Below, in pieces: positions 8,450 to 17,421 of a stretch of DNA of 41,011 nt. Positions within the stretch are counted from its first letter, which is position 1. Each line of letters begins with the position of its first letter. The translations under genes and the position numbers were made by a program. The notes under the pieces were generated by a model that saw only the letters and a program-made list of their open reading frames with translations, did no database searches and was not told the DNA's origin. Source of the DNA: Candidatus Rifleibacteriota bacterium (GTDB lineage Bacteria > Muiribacteriota > Ozemobacteria > Ozemobacterales > Ozemobacteraceae); assembly GCA_018818125.1 (NCBI GenBank), contig JAHISQ010000187.1, forward strand, positions 1-41,011, given 5' to 3'.

Positions 8450-10009
8450 ATGGACAAGAAACAGATCGGACAGTTGTTTATTGTGGGCTATCAGGGCGAA
8501 GAGCCAAGCAGTGAGTTTTTACGATTTGTCGAGGAATGGGGTATCGGCGGCGTAATCGTTTTTGCGCGAAATCTCTCTGATCCCGGACAGTTGCCAGCTC
8601 ATCTGGCGCGCATCAACGAGGCAGCCGGACAGCAGGTTTTCACTTCGATCGACCAGGAAGGCGGACTGGTGCTGCGCATATTAAGCCGAGGCAGCCTGTT
8701 TCCGTCGGCTATGGCACTTTCAGCAACCGACAGTCTAACTCTAACTGAGCAGTGTCACGAAGCAATCGGGCGAGAAATGCTCAGCCTAGGCCTGAACTGG
8801 AATCTCGCACCGGTACTCGACATTAATCACCCCGACAACCCCGGCATTGGAGCGCGCTCTTTCTCTGACTCGCCACAGCGCGTCGCTGATTTTGGCTGTG
8901 CAGCAATTCGCGGTCTGCAGAAAGCCGGCGTTTTGGCCTGTGCAAAACACTTTCCCGGCAAGGGGCACGCACGAGTTGACTCACACCTGACGCTGCCGGT
9001 AATACCATACGATACCGAAAGACTGGCTCAGTTTGAGCTTCTACCTTTTCGCAAAGCAATAGAGGCTGGTGTAGACGCAATTATGACTGCGCATGTATTC
9101 TTTCCAGCCTATGAAAACACTAAAGATCTGCCGGCAACACTTTCGCAGCCGGTTTTAACCGGGCTATTGCGTGAGCGGCTTGGTTTTGACGGCATTCTGG
9201 TCACTGATGACCTTGAAATGGGTGCCATAACCGAGTCTTTTGGAATTGCCCAGGCTGCCAGCATGTCTTTTCATGCTGGTGCTGACTTGCTGCTGATCTG
9301 CCACAGCATCGATCAACAGAGGCTTGCAGCCGAAACAATATCGAGAAGCCTTTCTGGAAATTCAAAGACCGGCAAGCGCCTCGAAGAAAGTCTGCAACGC
9401 ATAAGTCGCGCCCGCAGTCGCCTGACCACAGGTGAAGCCAGGACTGAGCTGTATAAACTCAAAGAGCAGCACGCACCTCTTATCGAGAGAGTCCACGCTG
9501 AGTCGGTAAGATTTTTGCGTTATGAAAGCAATATGTTGCCGCTGGATGAAAGCGCTGGACGAACAATTTTCTGTGTGCCGCAAATTTCGGCGTTGGTGCA
9601 GGTAGAAGAAGAACATCGCCAGGAAAGTCTTAAGTCGCTGATTGCACAGGAATTTCCTGCGGCAGAAACCATTGTCTACGAGCCCAAAGCAGGTGGCGCC
9701 ACTCTGATAGACCAGATCGGCCAGGAGATCGGCAGCATCAATGACAGAGTACAAATAGTTTTCTTCACCTACAATGCGCATATTTTTAAGGGTCAGAACG
9801 AGGCGATCAAGCATTTCTCGCGGCTGACGCCGAGATTTTCCGTAGCTGCGCTGCGCAACCCCTACGATCTGGCAAGTCTGCAGCAGATAAAAACCTGCGC
9901 GGCCACCTTTGGTTTCAGAACACCGGCAATCAAAGCTCTGTTAAAAGCATTCAAGGGCGAAACACCGCCGGTAACGTCACCATGGCCAATCGACATTGCC
10001 AATTGGTAA
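8450..10009 (+). CDS. nagZ: Glycoside hydrolase family 3, NagZ-like beta-N-acetylhexosaminidase
   Basis: I chose the ATG at 8450 (519 residues) because AGGAAA lies just upstream; the TTG at 8429 has no such site. The N-terminal two thirds is a GH3 TIM barrel. SIDQEGG and KHFPGKG mark substrate-binding loops. The DSH that follows is the Asp-His dyad characteristic of NagZ, where His is the acid/base. VTDDLEMGAI carries the catalytic nucleophile (about D253). NagZ removes GlcNAc from 1,6-anhydro-muropeptides in peptidoglycan recycling. No signal peptide is visible, so a cytoplasmic location fits. The extra 180-residue C-terminal domain makes it longer than the one-domain proteobacterial enzyme and closer to two-domain Gram-positive forms. 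No other recycling gene is adjacent. Other GH3 specificities are less likely given the DSH. Confidence 0.88.
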   Translation: MDKKQIGQLFIVGYQGEEPSSEFLRFVEEWGIGGVIVFARNLSDPGQLPAHLARINEAAGQQVFTSIDQEGGLVLRILSRGSLFPSAMALSATDSLTLTEQCHEAIGREMLSLGLNWNLAPVLDINHPDNPGIGARSFSDSPQRVADFGCAAIRGLQKAGVLACAKHFPGKGHARVDSHLTLPVIPYDTERLAQFELLPFRKAIEAGVDAIMTAHVFFPAYENTKDLPATLSQPVLTGLLRERLGFDGILVTDDLEMGAITESFGIAQAASMSFHAGADLLLICHSIDQQRLAAETISRSLSGNSKTGKRLEESLQRISRARSRLTTGEARTELYKLKEQHAPLIERVHAESVRFLRYESNMLPLDESAGRTIFCVPQISALVQVEEEHRQESLKSLIAQEFPAAETIVYEPKAGGATLIDQIGQEIGSINDRVQIVFFTYNAHIFKGQNEAIKHFSRLTPRFSVAALRNPYDLASLQQIKTCAATFGFRTPAIKALLKAFKGETPPVTSPWPIDIANW

Positions 10010-10078
10010 AATTTACTAATTTATAGTTCGCAGTATGCCGATGAGTTTTCCAGAGTAAAAAAGATGGAGGCATAATTC

Positions 10079-10525
10079 ATGTGGCAACTTGAAGTAAAAA
10101 TAATTGCACTGACCCTGGTCTATTTCGTAGGCTGGTTCATGTTTGAAAAGGTATTTTCCGGACTTTGGCAACGCCTGCGCGGCGAGACCGGTAATGACGC
10201 CAGTTTCTCGAAGCTGCGACGTAAGGTTGTGCCGCTTGCGACAGTCACTCCTGTTGACCAGACCTGGCGTTATATCAAGGGCTTGAACAGCCCAGACTGG
10301 CGAATTCGCCGCATTTCCTGCATTCAGCTCGGCGATCGCCGGGGCACTGCCGTTGTTGAGGCGCTGATCGAAGCTCTAGATGATCCACGCGAAGAAGTAA
10401 GTATGGCCGCAGGCGAAGCACTTACCAGAATAGGCGATCCGGCCGCCATAGCAGCATTAACCGATCACTGCGGCAAACTTGAAGCCAATTCGATGCGCTC
10501 ATACGAGAATTATCGAGCCGCCTGA
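10079..10525 (+). CDS. Small membrane-anchored HEAT-repeat protein
   Basis: A 148-residue protein with an N-terminal membrane helix (about residues 6-22) and, from about residue 65, helical HEAT/PBS-lyase type repeats: SPDWRIRRISCIQLGDRRG, then DPREEVSMAAGEALTRIGD and a final partial repeat. Such repeats usually serve as protein-binding surfaces. The ATG is preceded by GGAGG, 8 to 9 bases upstream. The gene is followed by a strong intrinsic terminator, so it ends its transcription unit, possibly with the NagZ-like gene 69 bases upstream. The partner is unknown. A second, much larger HEAT protein with a membrane helix lies at 31799-34309. Confidence 0.8.
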   Translation: MWQLEVKIIALTLVYFVGWFMFEKVFSGLWQRLRGETGNDASFSKLRRKVVPLATVTPVDQTWRYIKGLNSPDWRIRRISCIQLGDRRGTAVVEALIEALDDPREEVSMAAGEALTRIGDPAAIAALTDHCGKLEANSMRSYENYRAA

Positions 10526-10556
10526 CCCGACAACTGATTTCCAAGCAGACCAAAAT

Positions 10557-10595
10557 GCCGGGACTGTCACTGCGACAGTTCCGGCGTCTGTTTTT
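10557..10595 (+). terminator. Rho-independent terminator after the small HEAT gene
   Basis: A 12-bp stem (10557-10568 pairs with 10574-10585, one G-T wobble) with a 5-base loop is followed by GTCTGTTTTT. This separates the HEAT gene from the phosphatase gene that starts at 10661. Confidence 0.88.
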
Positions 10596-10622
10596 AGAAC
10601 TTTCACAAAACGCGACTTGCGA

Positions 10623-10651
10623 TTGACTGACAGATCGATTGCAGGTAGACT
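10623..10651 (+). promoter_or_regulatory. Possible promoter of the SpoIIE-type phosphatase gene
   Basis: TTGACT (10623-10628, 5 of 6) and TAGACT (10646-10651, 4 of 6) are separated by 17 bases. The transcript would start only about 3 bases before the ATG at 10661, so either the message is nearly leaderless or the true promoter lies elsewhere. A terminator just upstream means some promoter is needed here. Confidence 0.35.
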
Positions 10652-10660
10652 CTGAGGCGC

Positions 10661-12181
10661 ATGCGAGAAAATCACAAACAAGAAAATCCGCTCAAGCTGC
10701 GGCTTATAAAAATAAGCCTCGGCCTGTTGATCGTCAGCTTTCTGGTATTGGTGCGCGAACTGGGATGGCATGATATCGGTGTCTGGCCAGCAGCAATCTC
10801 ATTGACCATTCTTCTGGCAAATACAGTCACGATTGTTTATCTGGCCACACACAGTCCGACGCCACAAAATCGGCAACCTGAAAGCGCATCGCTATCAGGA
10901 ACTGAGCTTAGCACGGATCAGACCGCTGGTGCAGGAACTGAAATCGACGCAACCAGCATTCATTATCTGCTGCATTTCGCGGAGACTGACAGCGCCTTGA
11001 ACAAACGCATCAATAGAGCTCTGTGCATGCTTCCAGAGCTGATGCCGGACAAGATTTTCGTGTTATTCTCCGTCACCGAGGGCCATCTGGAATATGCTGG
11101 CGGCGCACGGCTGAATTCACGGAATAAAAGCGAAACAATTGAAGCTGCAGACAATCTGATCGATGAATTGACCAGTCGCATCAACAATTGTGTTGATAGT
11201 CACACGCTGAGACATTCAGACAAGTTCTTAAAGCCACTAAGTTTCTCACGCAACGAAAACATTGAAGACGGGTTGTTGCTTCCGGTCGCTCACAACGACA
11301 AGCTTTTTGCCATTATGGCAGTGATCGCTACGGCCAGTAATAAATTTGATAAAAGCGAAATAGACCTTCTAAGGCACTTTTGTTGCAGCATGGCGATATT
11401 GCTCAACAATCAGCGCATTTCCGGTGAGTTTAGCGATGCCTACCAGGTCGCAGCAGAAAACCAACTGACACACAAGCTGTTTGCGGAACAGCTTCCCACT
11501 GCTGCTGTCTCTATACCGGGCTGGGATATAGCTCAGCTGGCTGGTTACAGCAGCGAACACAGTGGCGATTTCCACGACTACATAAGCCTTCCTGGCAATC
11601 GCATGCTGATAATCGTTGGCAAAACTTCTGGAAAGGGGCTCAAAGCGGCACTGTATTTAACTCGCCTGCGCACTATGCTGAGCTGCCTTTGCGAAACCTG
11701 TTCGAGCCCAGCTGAGCTGCTCAACAATCTTTCGGTTCGCCTGACCGGCGAAAAATCACTCGATCTTTTTGCATCGCTTATTGTTCTGCAGGTCAGGGCA
11801 AACGACCGCAATCTGACGCTGGCGGTGGCCGGGCACGCAATGCCGCTGATCAATCGACCACGCAGCGGGTATGTAGAAATAGCGCAGCTTGCGGGGGGCG
11901 TGCCACTGGGTCTGTTCAATCAAGGGGTTGAGCCATATCAGAATCAAGTTATTCAGTTGTTGCCCGGAGACGGTATTTTAATTTATACTGATGGGGCGAT
12001 TGATTTTTCAGGGTCTCAGGGCAGTCGTTTTGGCAGTGAAGACCTCAAAGTGCTTCTCGACAAAATGCCTGAGCAATATGCTGACGATCTACTGGCGAAC
12101 CTGGCAGATCAGCTGATACCCGATAAATTCAGAGAAAAGCCGTTGGAAGATTACACTTTTATATACGCCAGCACGGAGTAG
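10661..12181 (+). CDS. Membrane GAF / SpoIIE-type (PP2C-like) phosphatase with altered metal site
   Basis: A 506-residue protein: two N-terminal membrane helices (about residues 17-35 and 42-65), a GAF-like sensory region (about 105-250), and a C-terminal SpoIIE/RsbU-type PP2C domain (about 275-505). Family motifs are recognisable: SGDFHD (D303, D306), GKTSGKG (residues 320-326), AGHAMPLI and YTDGAID (D444). In active members the second motif reads GDVSGKG and its Asp bridges the two metal ions; here that Asp is Lys321. The rest of the fold is intact, so it may be a pseudophosphatase or use an altered site. Active members dephosphorylate anti-anti-sigma factors; none is visible nearby. The start ATG has GAGG 3 to 4 bases upstream. 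The next gene follows after 4 bases. Confidence 0.88.
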   Translation: MRENHKQENPLKLRLIKISLGLLIVSFLVLVRELGWHDIGVWPAAISLTILLANTVTIVYLATHSPTPQNRQPESASLSGTELSTDQTAGAGTEIDATSIHYLLHFAETDSALNKRINRALCMLPELMPDKIFVLFSVTEGHLEYAGGARLNSRNKSETIEAADNLIDELTSRINNCVDSHTLRHSDKFLKPLSFSRNENIEDGLLLPVAHNDKLFAIMAVIATASNKFDKSEIDLLRHFCCSMAILLNNQRISGEFSDAYQVAAENQLTHKLFAEQLPTAAVSIPGWDIAQLAGYSSEHSGDFHDYISLPGNRMLIIVGKTSGKGLKAALYLTRLRTMLSCLCETCSSPAELLNNLSVRLTGEKSLDLFASLIVLQVRANDRNLTLAVAGHAMPLINRPRSGYVEIAQLAGGVPLGLFNQGVEPYQNQVIQLLPGDGILIYTDGAIDFSGSQGSRFGSEDLKVLLDKMPEQYADDLLANLADQLIPDKFREKPLEDYTFIYASTE

Positions 12182-12185
12182 AGCG

Positions 12186-12905
12186 ATGAACGAACCAGAT
12201 GCCATAATTGAACAACATCTCTTTATGAGCGAACGCAAGGAGCGCGAAGTCTATCAGAACGTCTTCGAGCGTATTTTCACTTATCAGGTTTACGATATAG
12301 AGGTTGAGTATGTTGATCAGCCAAACGAGAGCTATTCGACTATCAACGACCGCACCAAAAAGATTCTGCTGAATCTGCCGAAGCTTGATAAGATCAGCTG
12401 TGTTTCAGGCCGTTTCAGCGATGGCGGAGATTTCAGACTGCAAAATGGTAATCTGCATATCTGCATTCGCGAAAATGAATACAATTATGAGCTGATAGAG
12501 AGTCTCAAAAACTTTCTCTGCCCGGTTTTCCCGATCTGGCTATTCAGAAACCCTTATATATGGGGTGTGAATCTATATGAAGATTATGAACGCCAGCATT
12601 TTTTCGATGTTCGCAAATTCTCGGTACGCTCACAGAGGCTTGAAGAACCAGAAACCGACATTTTCCGACGTGATGATGGTATTATACATAAATACCGTTT
12701 TTACATGAGAGAGCAATGTGAGCCGGAAGAAGGCCTCAAACTGCTGGCACCACAGTTCATGGCTATGCGCCAGGGTCTGCTTAAGCGCAATTACGAAGGC
12801 CTTGAGGTTTTACATATTTATTGCACAGACAGGCCTGCATTCAGGAAACTTGAACCGCGCACCAAGCTGGGCAAAGATATAAAATCAGTTCTATCACTCG
12901 ATTGA
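12186..12905 (+). CDS. Conserved-looking cytoplasmic protein of unknown function
   Basis: A 239-residue soluble protein with no membrane segment, signal peptide or recognised domain. It is rich in Tyr, Phe, Arg and Glu, with alternating strand-like stretches in the middle (for example FRLQNGNLHICIRENEYNY). The ATG lies 4 bases after the stop of the phosphatase gene and has GGAG upstream, so the two are almost certainly cotranscribed. It is followed 19 bases later by the TPR gene. The position between a signalling phosphatase and a TPR protein, just before the secretion ATPase, hints at a regulatory or adaptor role, but nothing in the sequence itself shows this. Confidence 0.7.
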   Translation: MNEPDAIIEQHLFMSERKEREVYQNVFERIFTYQVYDIEVEYVDQPNESYSTINDRTKKILLNLPKLDKISCVSGRFSDGGDFRLQNGNLHICIRENEYNYELIESLKNFLCPVFPIWLFRNPYIWGVNLYEDYERQHFFDVRKFSVRSQRLEEPETDIFRRDDGIIHKYRFYMREQCEPEEGLKLLAPQFMAMRQGLLKRNYEGLEVLHIYCTDRPAFRKLEPRTKLGKDIKSVLSLD

Positions 12906-12924
12906 TTCAGTTAGGAGACCTGGA

Positions 12925-13674
12925 ATGACAGATAACACGACTTATCGTGAGGGATTGCTCGACGAGGTAATTGACGCCTGCATCAAGCATTTGCGCTCGC
13001 ATCCCAACGATCATGAAAAGCTGTTTTATCTGGGCAACGCATTTTATCTCAAAAAGCAATTCGATAAAGCCTCTTTCTGTTACGTAAAAGCAGTTAATCA
13101 AAACCCGAAAAATCCAGTCTATTACAGTCATCTTGGACACTCTTACCGTGAACTTGGCGACCGCGACCAGGCAGTTGCCTCATACGAATCGGTCCTTACA
13201 CTTAACCCGCGTTTCGCCGATGCTCACTTTAACGTCGGACTGATTTTTTACGAAAACAAGGCCTTTGACAAGGCTATTGCCAGCTTTTCCAATGCCCTGG
13301 CGATCAACCCACGCTATGCCGCTGCCCGCTATCATGTGGCAAGAATCTACGAAGATCAGGGCGCGATCAGCAAAGCGGTAAAAGAATACCGTCAGATTAT
13401 TGAAGACATGTTGGGCGAAAAACTTGAGCGCAGCAGTGTTACCATAGACCTTGGCGCAGTTTTTTCAGATCTCGGACTGCTCGATCAGGCAGAAAGTGAA
13501 TATCGGCGACTAATCAAGGATCACCCAGAATATGCTGATCTGCATTTCCATCTGGGTATAATTTTGCGCAAAAAAGAGCTCGACGATGAAGCCATGGAAG
13601 AATTCAGAATCGCAATCAGACTCAATCCACACTACATGGAAGCCCGCCGTAAATACTGGGAATCAGCGCAGTGA
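12925..13674 (+). CDS. TPR-repeat protein
   Basis: A 249-residue protein made almost entirely of tetratricopeptide repeats, about six. Signature positions (W/Y-x2-L-G/A-x2-Y ... A-x4-A-x2-P) are seen in LFYLGNAFYLKKQFDKASFC, VYYSHLGHSYRELGDRDQA, AHFNVGLIFYENKAFDKA, ARYHVARIYEDQGAISKA and LHFHLGIILRKKELDDEA. There is no signal peptide or membrane helix, so it is probably cytoplasmic. TPR proteins are scaffolds for protein complexes. The ATG has AGGAGA about 7 bases upstream. It lies immediately upstream of the secretion ATPase gene and in the same direction, which makes a role in assembling that machine possible; a cytoplasmic TPR protein of this kind is not the outer-membrane pilotin PilF/PilW. 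Confidence 0.85.
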   Translation: MTDNTTYREGLLDEVIDACIKHLRSHPNDHEKLFYLGNAFYLKKQFDKASFCYVKAVNQNPKNPVYYSHLGHSYRELGDRDQAVASYESVLTLNPRFADAHFNVGLIFYENKAFDKAIASFSNALAINPRYAAARYHVARIYEDQGAISKAVKEYRQIIEDMLGEKLERSSVTIDLGAVFSDLGLLDQAESEYRRLIKDHPEYADLHFHLGIILRKKELDDEAMEEFRIAIRLNPHYMEARRKYWESAQ

Positions 13675-13695
13675 GCACAGTGTTTACTAAAGATA

Positions 13696-13724
13696 TTCAA
13701 TTTTAGACCGGTTTATATTATAAT
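13696..13724 (+). promoter_or_regulatory. Possible promoter of the gspE-gspF unit
   Basis: A perfect -10 TATAAT (13719-13724) with a weak -35 TTCAAT (13696-13701, 3 of 6) at 17 bases. It lies in the 110-base gap before the ATPase gene and would give a leader of about 55 bases. Confidence 0.4.
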
Positions 13725-13784
13725 CTCAGAGTGGAATTTTACTCACACAATTGATAATCAGCAAGAAATAAGGCTTGACGGCAG

Positions 13785-15467
13785 ATGTTTAAACGCAAAA
13801 AAATCGGCCAACTGCTGATCGAAGCAGGGCACGTCGGTGAGAAAGAGCTCAACATAGCCCTTGCCGAGCAGAAAAAGCGTGGCAAGCGCATCGGACAGGT
13901 TCTCATCGAACTCGGCTACCTCACAGAAGACAAGCTGTTACCTATTCTTGGTAAGCAGCTCAAGGTGCCATTCGTTGACCTGTCCAAGATTGAGATCAGC
14001 CCGGAAGTTCTCAAGATGGTGCCTGAAAAAATCTGCCGCAAACACATTCTGGTTCCGATCAGCTTTGATGGCAAAAGTCTGATGATCGGTATGGCCGACC
14101 CTCTCGACGTGTTCATCATCGACGAAATTCAGTTTCAGAATAATTGCGAAGTCGTCAGGGCTATCTGTTCAGAGAACCAGATCGCAGACACAACCGACAA
14201 GTTGTATGTTGCCGGTGCCATGGCTGACGCTCTCAGCGCGATGGGCGCTGGCGATGAAGACCTCGGCGGCGGCGCTCTTGACGGCCTTAAAAAGGCGAGC
14301 GAAGAAACTCCAATCATCAAGCTGGTCAATCTGGTGCTGACTTCGGCGGTGCAAAAAGGCGCCTCAGATATTCATATCGAGCCAGATGAAGGGGAACTGC
14401 GCGTGAGATTGCGCATCGATGGCTCACTTCTAGTTGCGATGAATCTGCAACCAGAAGCGCTGCCTTCGGTTATGTCGCGCATCAAAATCTTGAGCGGAAT
14501 GGACATCTCAGAGCGCCGCATCCCCCAGGACGGCCGAATCCAGATGGTAATCATGGATAAGCCCATCGACTTTCGCGTCAGCACCATACCTACTGCCTGG
14601 GGCGAAAAAGCCTGTCTGCGAATTCTTGACAAGTCAAACGTTAACGTTGCACTTGATTCGATGGGTTTTGCTCCGGAGAATTACACAAAACTGCAAAAAG
14701 CTATTGCTTCGCCTAATGGGATGTGCCTGGTGACCGGGCCTACCGGTTCTGGCAAAACAACAACGCTATATGCCTGTTTGAACGCGATAAAAGGGCCAGA
14801 CACCAATATATGCACAGTTGAAAACCCGGTTGAATACAAACTCAAGTTCATCAATCAGGTGCAAGTGCGCCCGGAAATAGACCTGAACTTTTCGACAGTG
14901 CTGCGTGCCTTTCTGCGCCAGGACCCAGATGTAATCATGCTTGGTGAGATCCGTGATGAAGAAACTGCGGGCATCGCGGTTGAGGCGGCGCTGACCGGCC
15001 ATCTTGTTTTCGCAACGTTGCACACCAACGATGCTCCGAGCACTGCGATTCGTCTCGTTGATATGGGCGTCGAACCCTTTCTTGTGTCGTCGGCATTTCT
15101 GTGCATCGTGTCGCAGCGACTGGCCCGCCGCGTCTGCAAATTCTGCAAAGATGTAGACACAACGGTTACGCCTGAAATTCTGGTAGATCTCGGACTTCCT
15201 CCAGAAGCCATCAATGGAACCTATTATCGTGGCAAAGGCTGTGAGAAATGTGCTAAAACCGGTTACAAGGGGCGTGTTGGCGTTCATGAAGTCATGTATA
15301 CCCACGAGAATCTGCGACGCATGATCATTCAGAAAGTCGGCCCGGATGACCTTAAAAATGAAGCAGTGCGCCTGGGCATGAAATGCCTTAAGGATGACAT
15401 CGTAGTTAAGTTTCAACAGGGGCTAACTACTCCCGAAGAAGTGTTTGCGCTGGCCCGCGCAGATTGA
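13785..15467 (+). CDS. gspE: Type II secretion / type IV pilus assembly ATPase (GspE/PilB)
   Basis: A 560-residue AAA-like hexameric ATPase that powers pseudopilus or pilus assembly at the inner membrane. The N-terminal region (about 1-150) is the MshEN/GspE_N domain, with the repeat IGQLLIEAGHV ... IGQVLIELGYLTEDKL. The Walker A loop GPTGSGKTTT lies at about 318, the Asp box and Walker B region IMLGEIRDEETA at about 383, and the His box FATLHTND follows. The tetracysteine zinc motif CKFC ... CEKC (about 450-488) is typical of GspE/PilB and absent from the retraction ATPase PilT. The length is normal. It is followed after 24 bases by gspF. PilB and GspE cannot be told apart on sequence alone; the surrounding set (a GspG-like pseudopilin, a PilMN fusion) is intermediate. 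Confidence 0.95.
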   Translation: MFKRKKIGQLLIEAGHVGEKELNIALAEQKKRGKRIGQVLIELGYLTEDKLLPILGKQLKVPFVDLSKIEISPEVLKMVPEKICRKHILVPISFDGKSLMIGMADPLDVFIIDEIQFQNNCEVVRAICSENQIADTTDKLYVAGAMADALSAMGAGDEDLGGGALDGLKKASEETPIIKLVNLVLTSAVQKGASDIHIEPDEGELRVRLRIDGSLLVAMNLQPEALPSVMSRIKILSGMDISERRIPQDGRIQMVIMDKPIDFRVSTIPTAWGEKACLRILDKSNVNVALDSMGFAPENYTKLQKAIASPNGMCLVTGPTGSGKTTTLYACLNAIKGPDTNICTVENPVEYKLKFINQVQVRPEIDLNFSTVLRAFLRQDPDVIMLGEIRDEETAGIAVEAALTGHLVFATLHTNDAPSTAIRLVDMGVEPFLVSSAFLCIVSQRLARRVCKFCKDVDTTVTPEILVDLGLPPEAINGTYYRGKGCEKCAKTGYKGRVGVHEVMYTHENLRRMIIQKVGPDDLKNEAVRLGMKCLKDDIVVKFQQGLTTPEEVFALARAD

Positions 15468-15491
15468 TCTGACCAATATAAAGAGGATTAA

Positions 15492-16691
15492 ATGCCAAAA
15501 TACGAATGTGAAGTAAAGGATTCGAAGGGCGACATCATCAAGACGATGCTCGAAGCGCCAAACATGCAGGAACTGGCGAACCGTCTTTCTGACAAGGGAT
15601 ACTATCTGGTCAAGGCCAAGGAAGTTAAGTCCGGTGGCGGCTTCAGTTTTGGCGGCGGAGTCAGCAAGAAAGAAATGATGATTTTTACCGTCCAGCTCTC
15701 TACGCTGGTTGGCGCTGCGATTCCGCTTATCGAGTGTGTTGGCATTCTTGCTGATCAGACACAAAACGCCTTCTTCAAGAACATTCTCAATTCAATCGTT
15801 CGAGACCTGCAGAGCGGTCAGTCTTTTTCGGTATCAATACGCAAGCACCCAAAGGTTTTCGACAAGATCTACTGCAACATGTGCGAAGCGGGTGAGGCCG
15901 GCGGCATGCTCGACCAGGTTTTACAACGACTGGCAGCCTTTGCAGAAGCTGACGCAGAGATCCGCGGGCGAATAAAGGGCGCACTGACCATGCCTGTTAT
16001 TCAGCTGGTTCTGGCCGGCCTTGGGGTAATTTTTCTGCTGGTTAAGATTTTTCCGAACTTTTCGACCATGTTCAAAAAGATGAAAGTAGAACTGCCCAAA
16101 ATCACCGAAGTCATGATCATGATGTCAGATGCGCTCATCTACAACTACGTGGCAGTAGCAGGCGGCTTTGCGATTGTCTGTGTAGGCATATTTTTTGCGC
16201 TCAAAACAGAGGTCGGCAAAAAAGGAATTGCCTGGTTTTCACTTAAAGCGCCTGTTCTAGGCGATCTGACTCAGAAAATTGCGGTAAGCCGCTTTTCGAG
16301 AACATTTTGCTCGCTGCTAGGGTCTGGCGTTCCTATTCTTCAAGCTCTGCAGATAACCTCTTCGGTCATGGGCAATCCACTTATGGAAGAGATGATAAGC
16401 AACATGGCTATTGGCGTTCAACAGGGCAACACTTTGGCGAGCACCCTCACCAAGGTAACCATTTTCCCACCGATGGTAAAAAAGATGATCGAGGTCGGAG
16501 AAAACACCGGAAACCTCGATGTAATGCTGACTAAAGCTGCCGACTTCTACGACCGCGAGGTCAAAGAATCTCTCGACGGCCTCACTTCGGCGCTGACACC
16601 TATTTTGACGGTTGTGATGGGTATCGTAATCGGCACCATCGCTCTGTCAGTTTTCATGCCCCTCTTCAAAATGACCGCGAGCGTGAAGTAA
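15492..16691 (+). CDS. gspF: Inner-membrane platform protein GspF/PilC
   Basis: A 399-residue protein with two T2SF domains (about 60-185 and 265-390), each ending in hydrophobic helices. The pattern is the classic cytoplasmic helical bundle, membrane helix (about 170-190), another helix (about 220-240), second bundle, final helix (about 370-390). Motifs FTVQLSTLVGAAIPLIE and FSRTFCSLLGSGVPILQAL mark the duplicated starts, and GEAGGMLDQVL and GENTGNLDVML the duplicated middles. It forms the platform on which the ATPase acts. The ATG has AGAGGA just upstream. After this gene the secretion locus is interrupted by the glycan island and resumes at 24846. Confidence 0.95.
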   Translation: MPKYECEVKDSKGDIIKTMLEAPNMQELANRLSDKGYYLVKAKEVKSGGGFSFGGGVSKKEMMIFTVQLSTLVGAAIPLIECVGILADQTQNAFFKNILNSIVRDLQSGQSFSVSIRKHPKVFDKIYCNMCEAGEAGGMLDQVLQRLAAFAEADAEIRGRIKGALTMPVIQLVLAGLGVIFLLVKIFPNFSTMFKKMKVELPKITEVMIMMSDALIYNYVAVAGGFAIVCVGIFFALKTEVGKKGIAWFSLKAPVLGDLTQKIAVSRFSRTFCSLLGSGVPILQALQITSSVMGNPLMEEMISNMAIGVQQGNTLASTLTKVTIFPPMVKKMIEVGENTGNLDVMLTKAADFYDREVKESLDGLTSALTPILTVVMGIVIGTIALSVFMPLFKMTASVK

Positions 16692-16815
16692 CATTTAGTT
16701 AGAATTCTGCTTTACGATAGTTCGGACTGTTCGCGCTTAACGTTTATGCGGAATTGTCTTTTTATTCTCATAGCCTTGATGCACCAGATTACAAAACAAT
16801 TGAAGCTGGAACAAA

Positions 16816-17421
16816 ATGCAAACTGAAACCGAATATAACGAGAACTATGCAAAATATCAGTCTCAGAAAGGATGGCTGAGATGGTATTTGAGAACGCCTT
16901 ACCTGAACAATGTTTTAAAACATGTTACTGGCAAGACAATTGATCTTGGGTGCGGAACTGGCAGACTCTTATCACTACTTCCTGCTGGATCTCTCGGATT
17001 AGATATCAATCCCAGGTCAATCGAGCATTGCAGGAAAATAGGTTTGGACGCACAAGTTTATGATGCCGAAGACGACCATTTTGCGTTAAGTATTTTCAAA
17101 CCTGGTGTATTTAAAACATTGACAATGATTCATGTGCTTGAGCATCTTACAAATCCTGTTGATGTTTTGAATAAATTGACTGCCACCTGCAACAGATTGC
17201 TGATAGACAGAATCATCATCAAAATACCCGGCAAAAAAGGGTTTCAGTTTGATAAGACTCATAAGACTTTTATAGACACTGACTTCATTGAATCAAACAA
17301 TCTAACCTGTCTCAATAATTTTAAATTAACAGAAAGTAGCTATTTTCCTTTCAACATCAAAGTCTTGGGCAATTATTTTACACATCACGAACTGACTTTG
17401 GTATACAACAGAGGAAATTAA
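16816..17421 (+). CDS. Class I SAM-dependent methyltransferase
   Basis: A 201-residue protein with a Rossmann-type methyltransferase core. Motif I is TIDLGCGTGRLLSLLP (about residues 40-55), followed by an acidic residue in GLDIN at the end of strand 2 and MIHVLEHLTNP (about 111-121), a signature of the UbiE/bioC-like family often found in glycan clusters. Upstream is a short A+T-rich leader without a clear promoter. The stop is immediately followed by the ATG of the next gene at 17422, so the two are cotranscribed. It opens an A+T-rich block of polysaccharide-type genes. The likely substrate is a sugar or a lipid-linked glycan, but small-molecule or protein substrates are possible. Confidence 0.85.
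   Translation: MQTETEYNENYAKYQSQKGWLRWYLRTPYLNNVLKHVTGKTIDLGCGTGRLLSLLPAGSLGLDINPRSIEHCRKIGLDAQVYDAEDDHFALSIFKPGVFKTLTMIHVLEHLTNPVDVLNKLTATCNRLLIDRIIIKIPGKKGFQFDKTHKTFIDTDFIESNNLTCLNNFKLTESSYFPFNIKVLGNYFTHHELTLVYNRGN

Noticed and set aside
14766..15416. Reverse-strand open frame of 216 codons within gspE
   Set aside because: It is antisense to the conserved ATPase core and has no family features; it is a codon-bias shadow.
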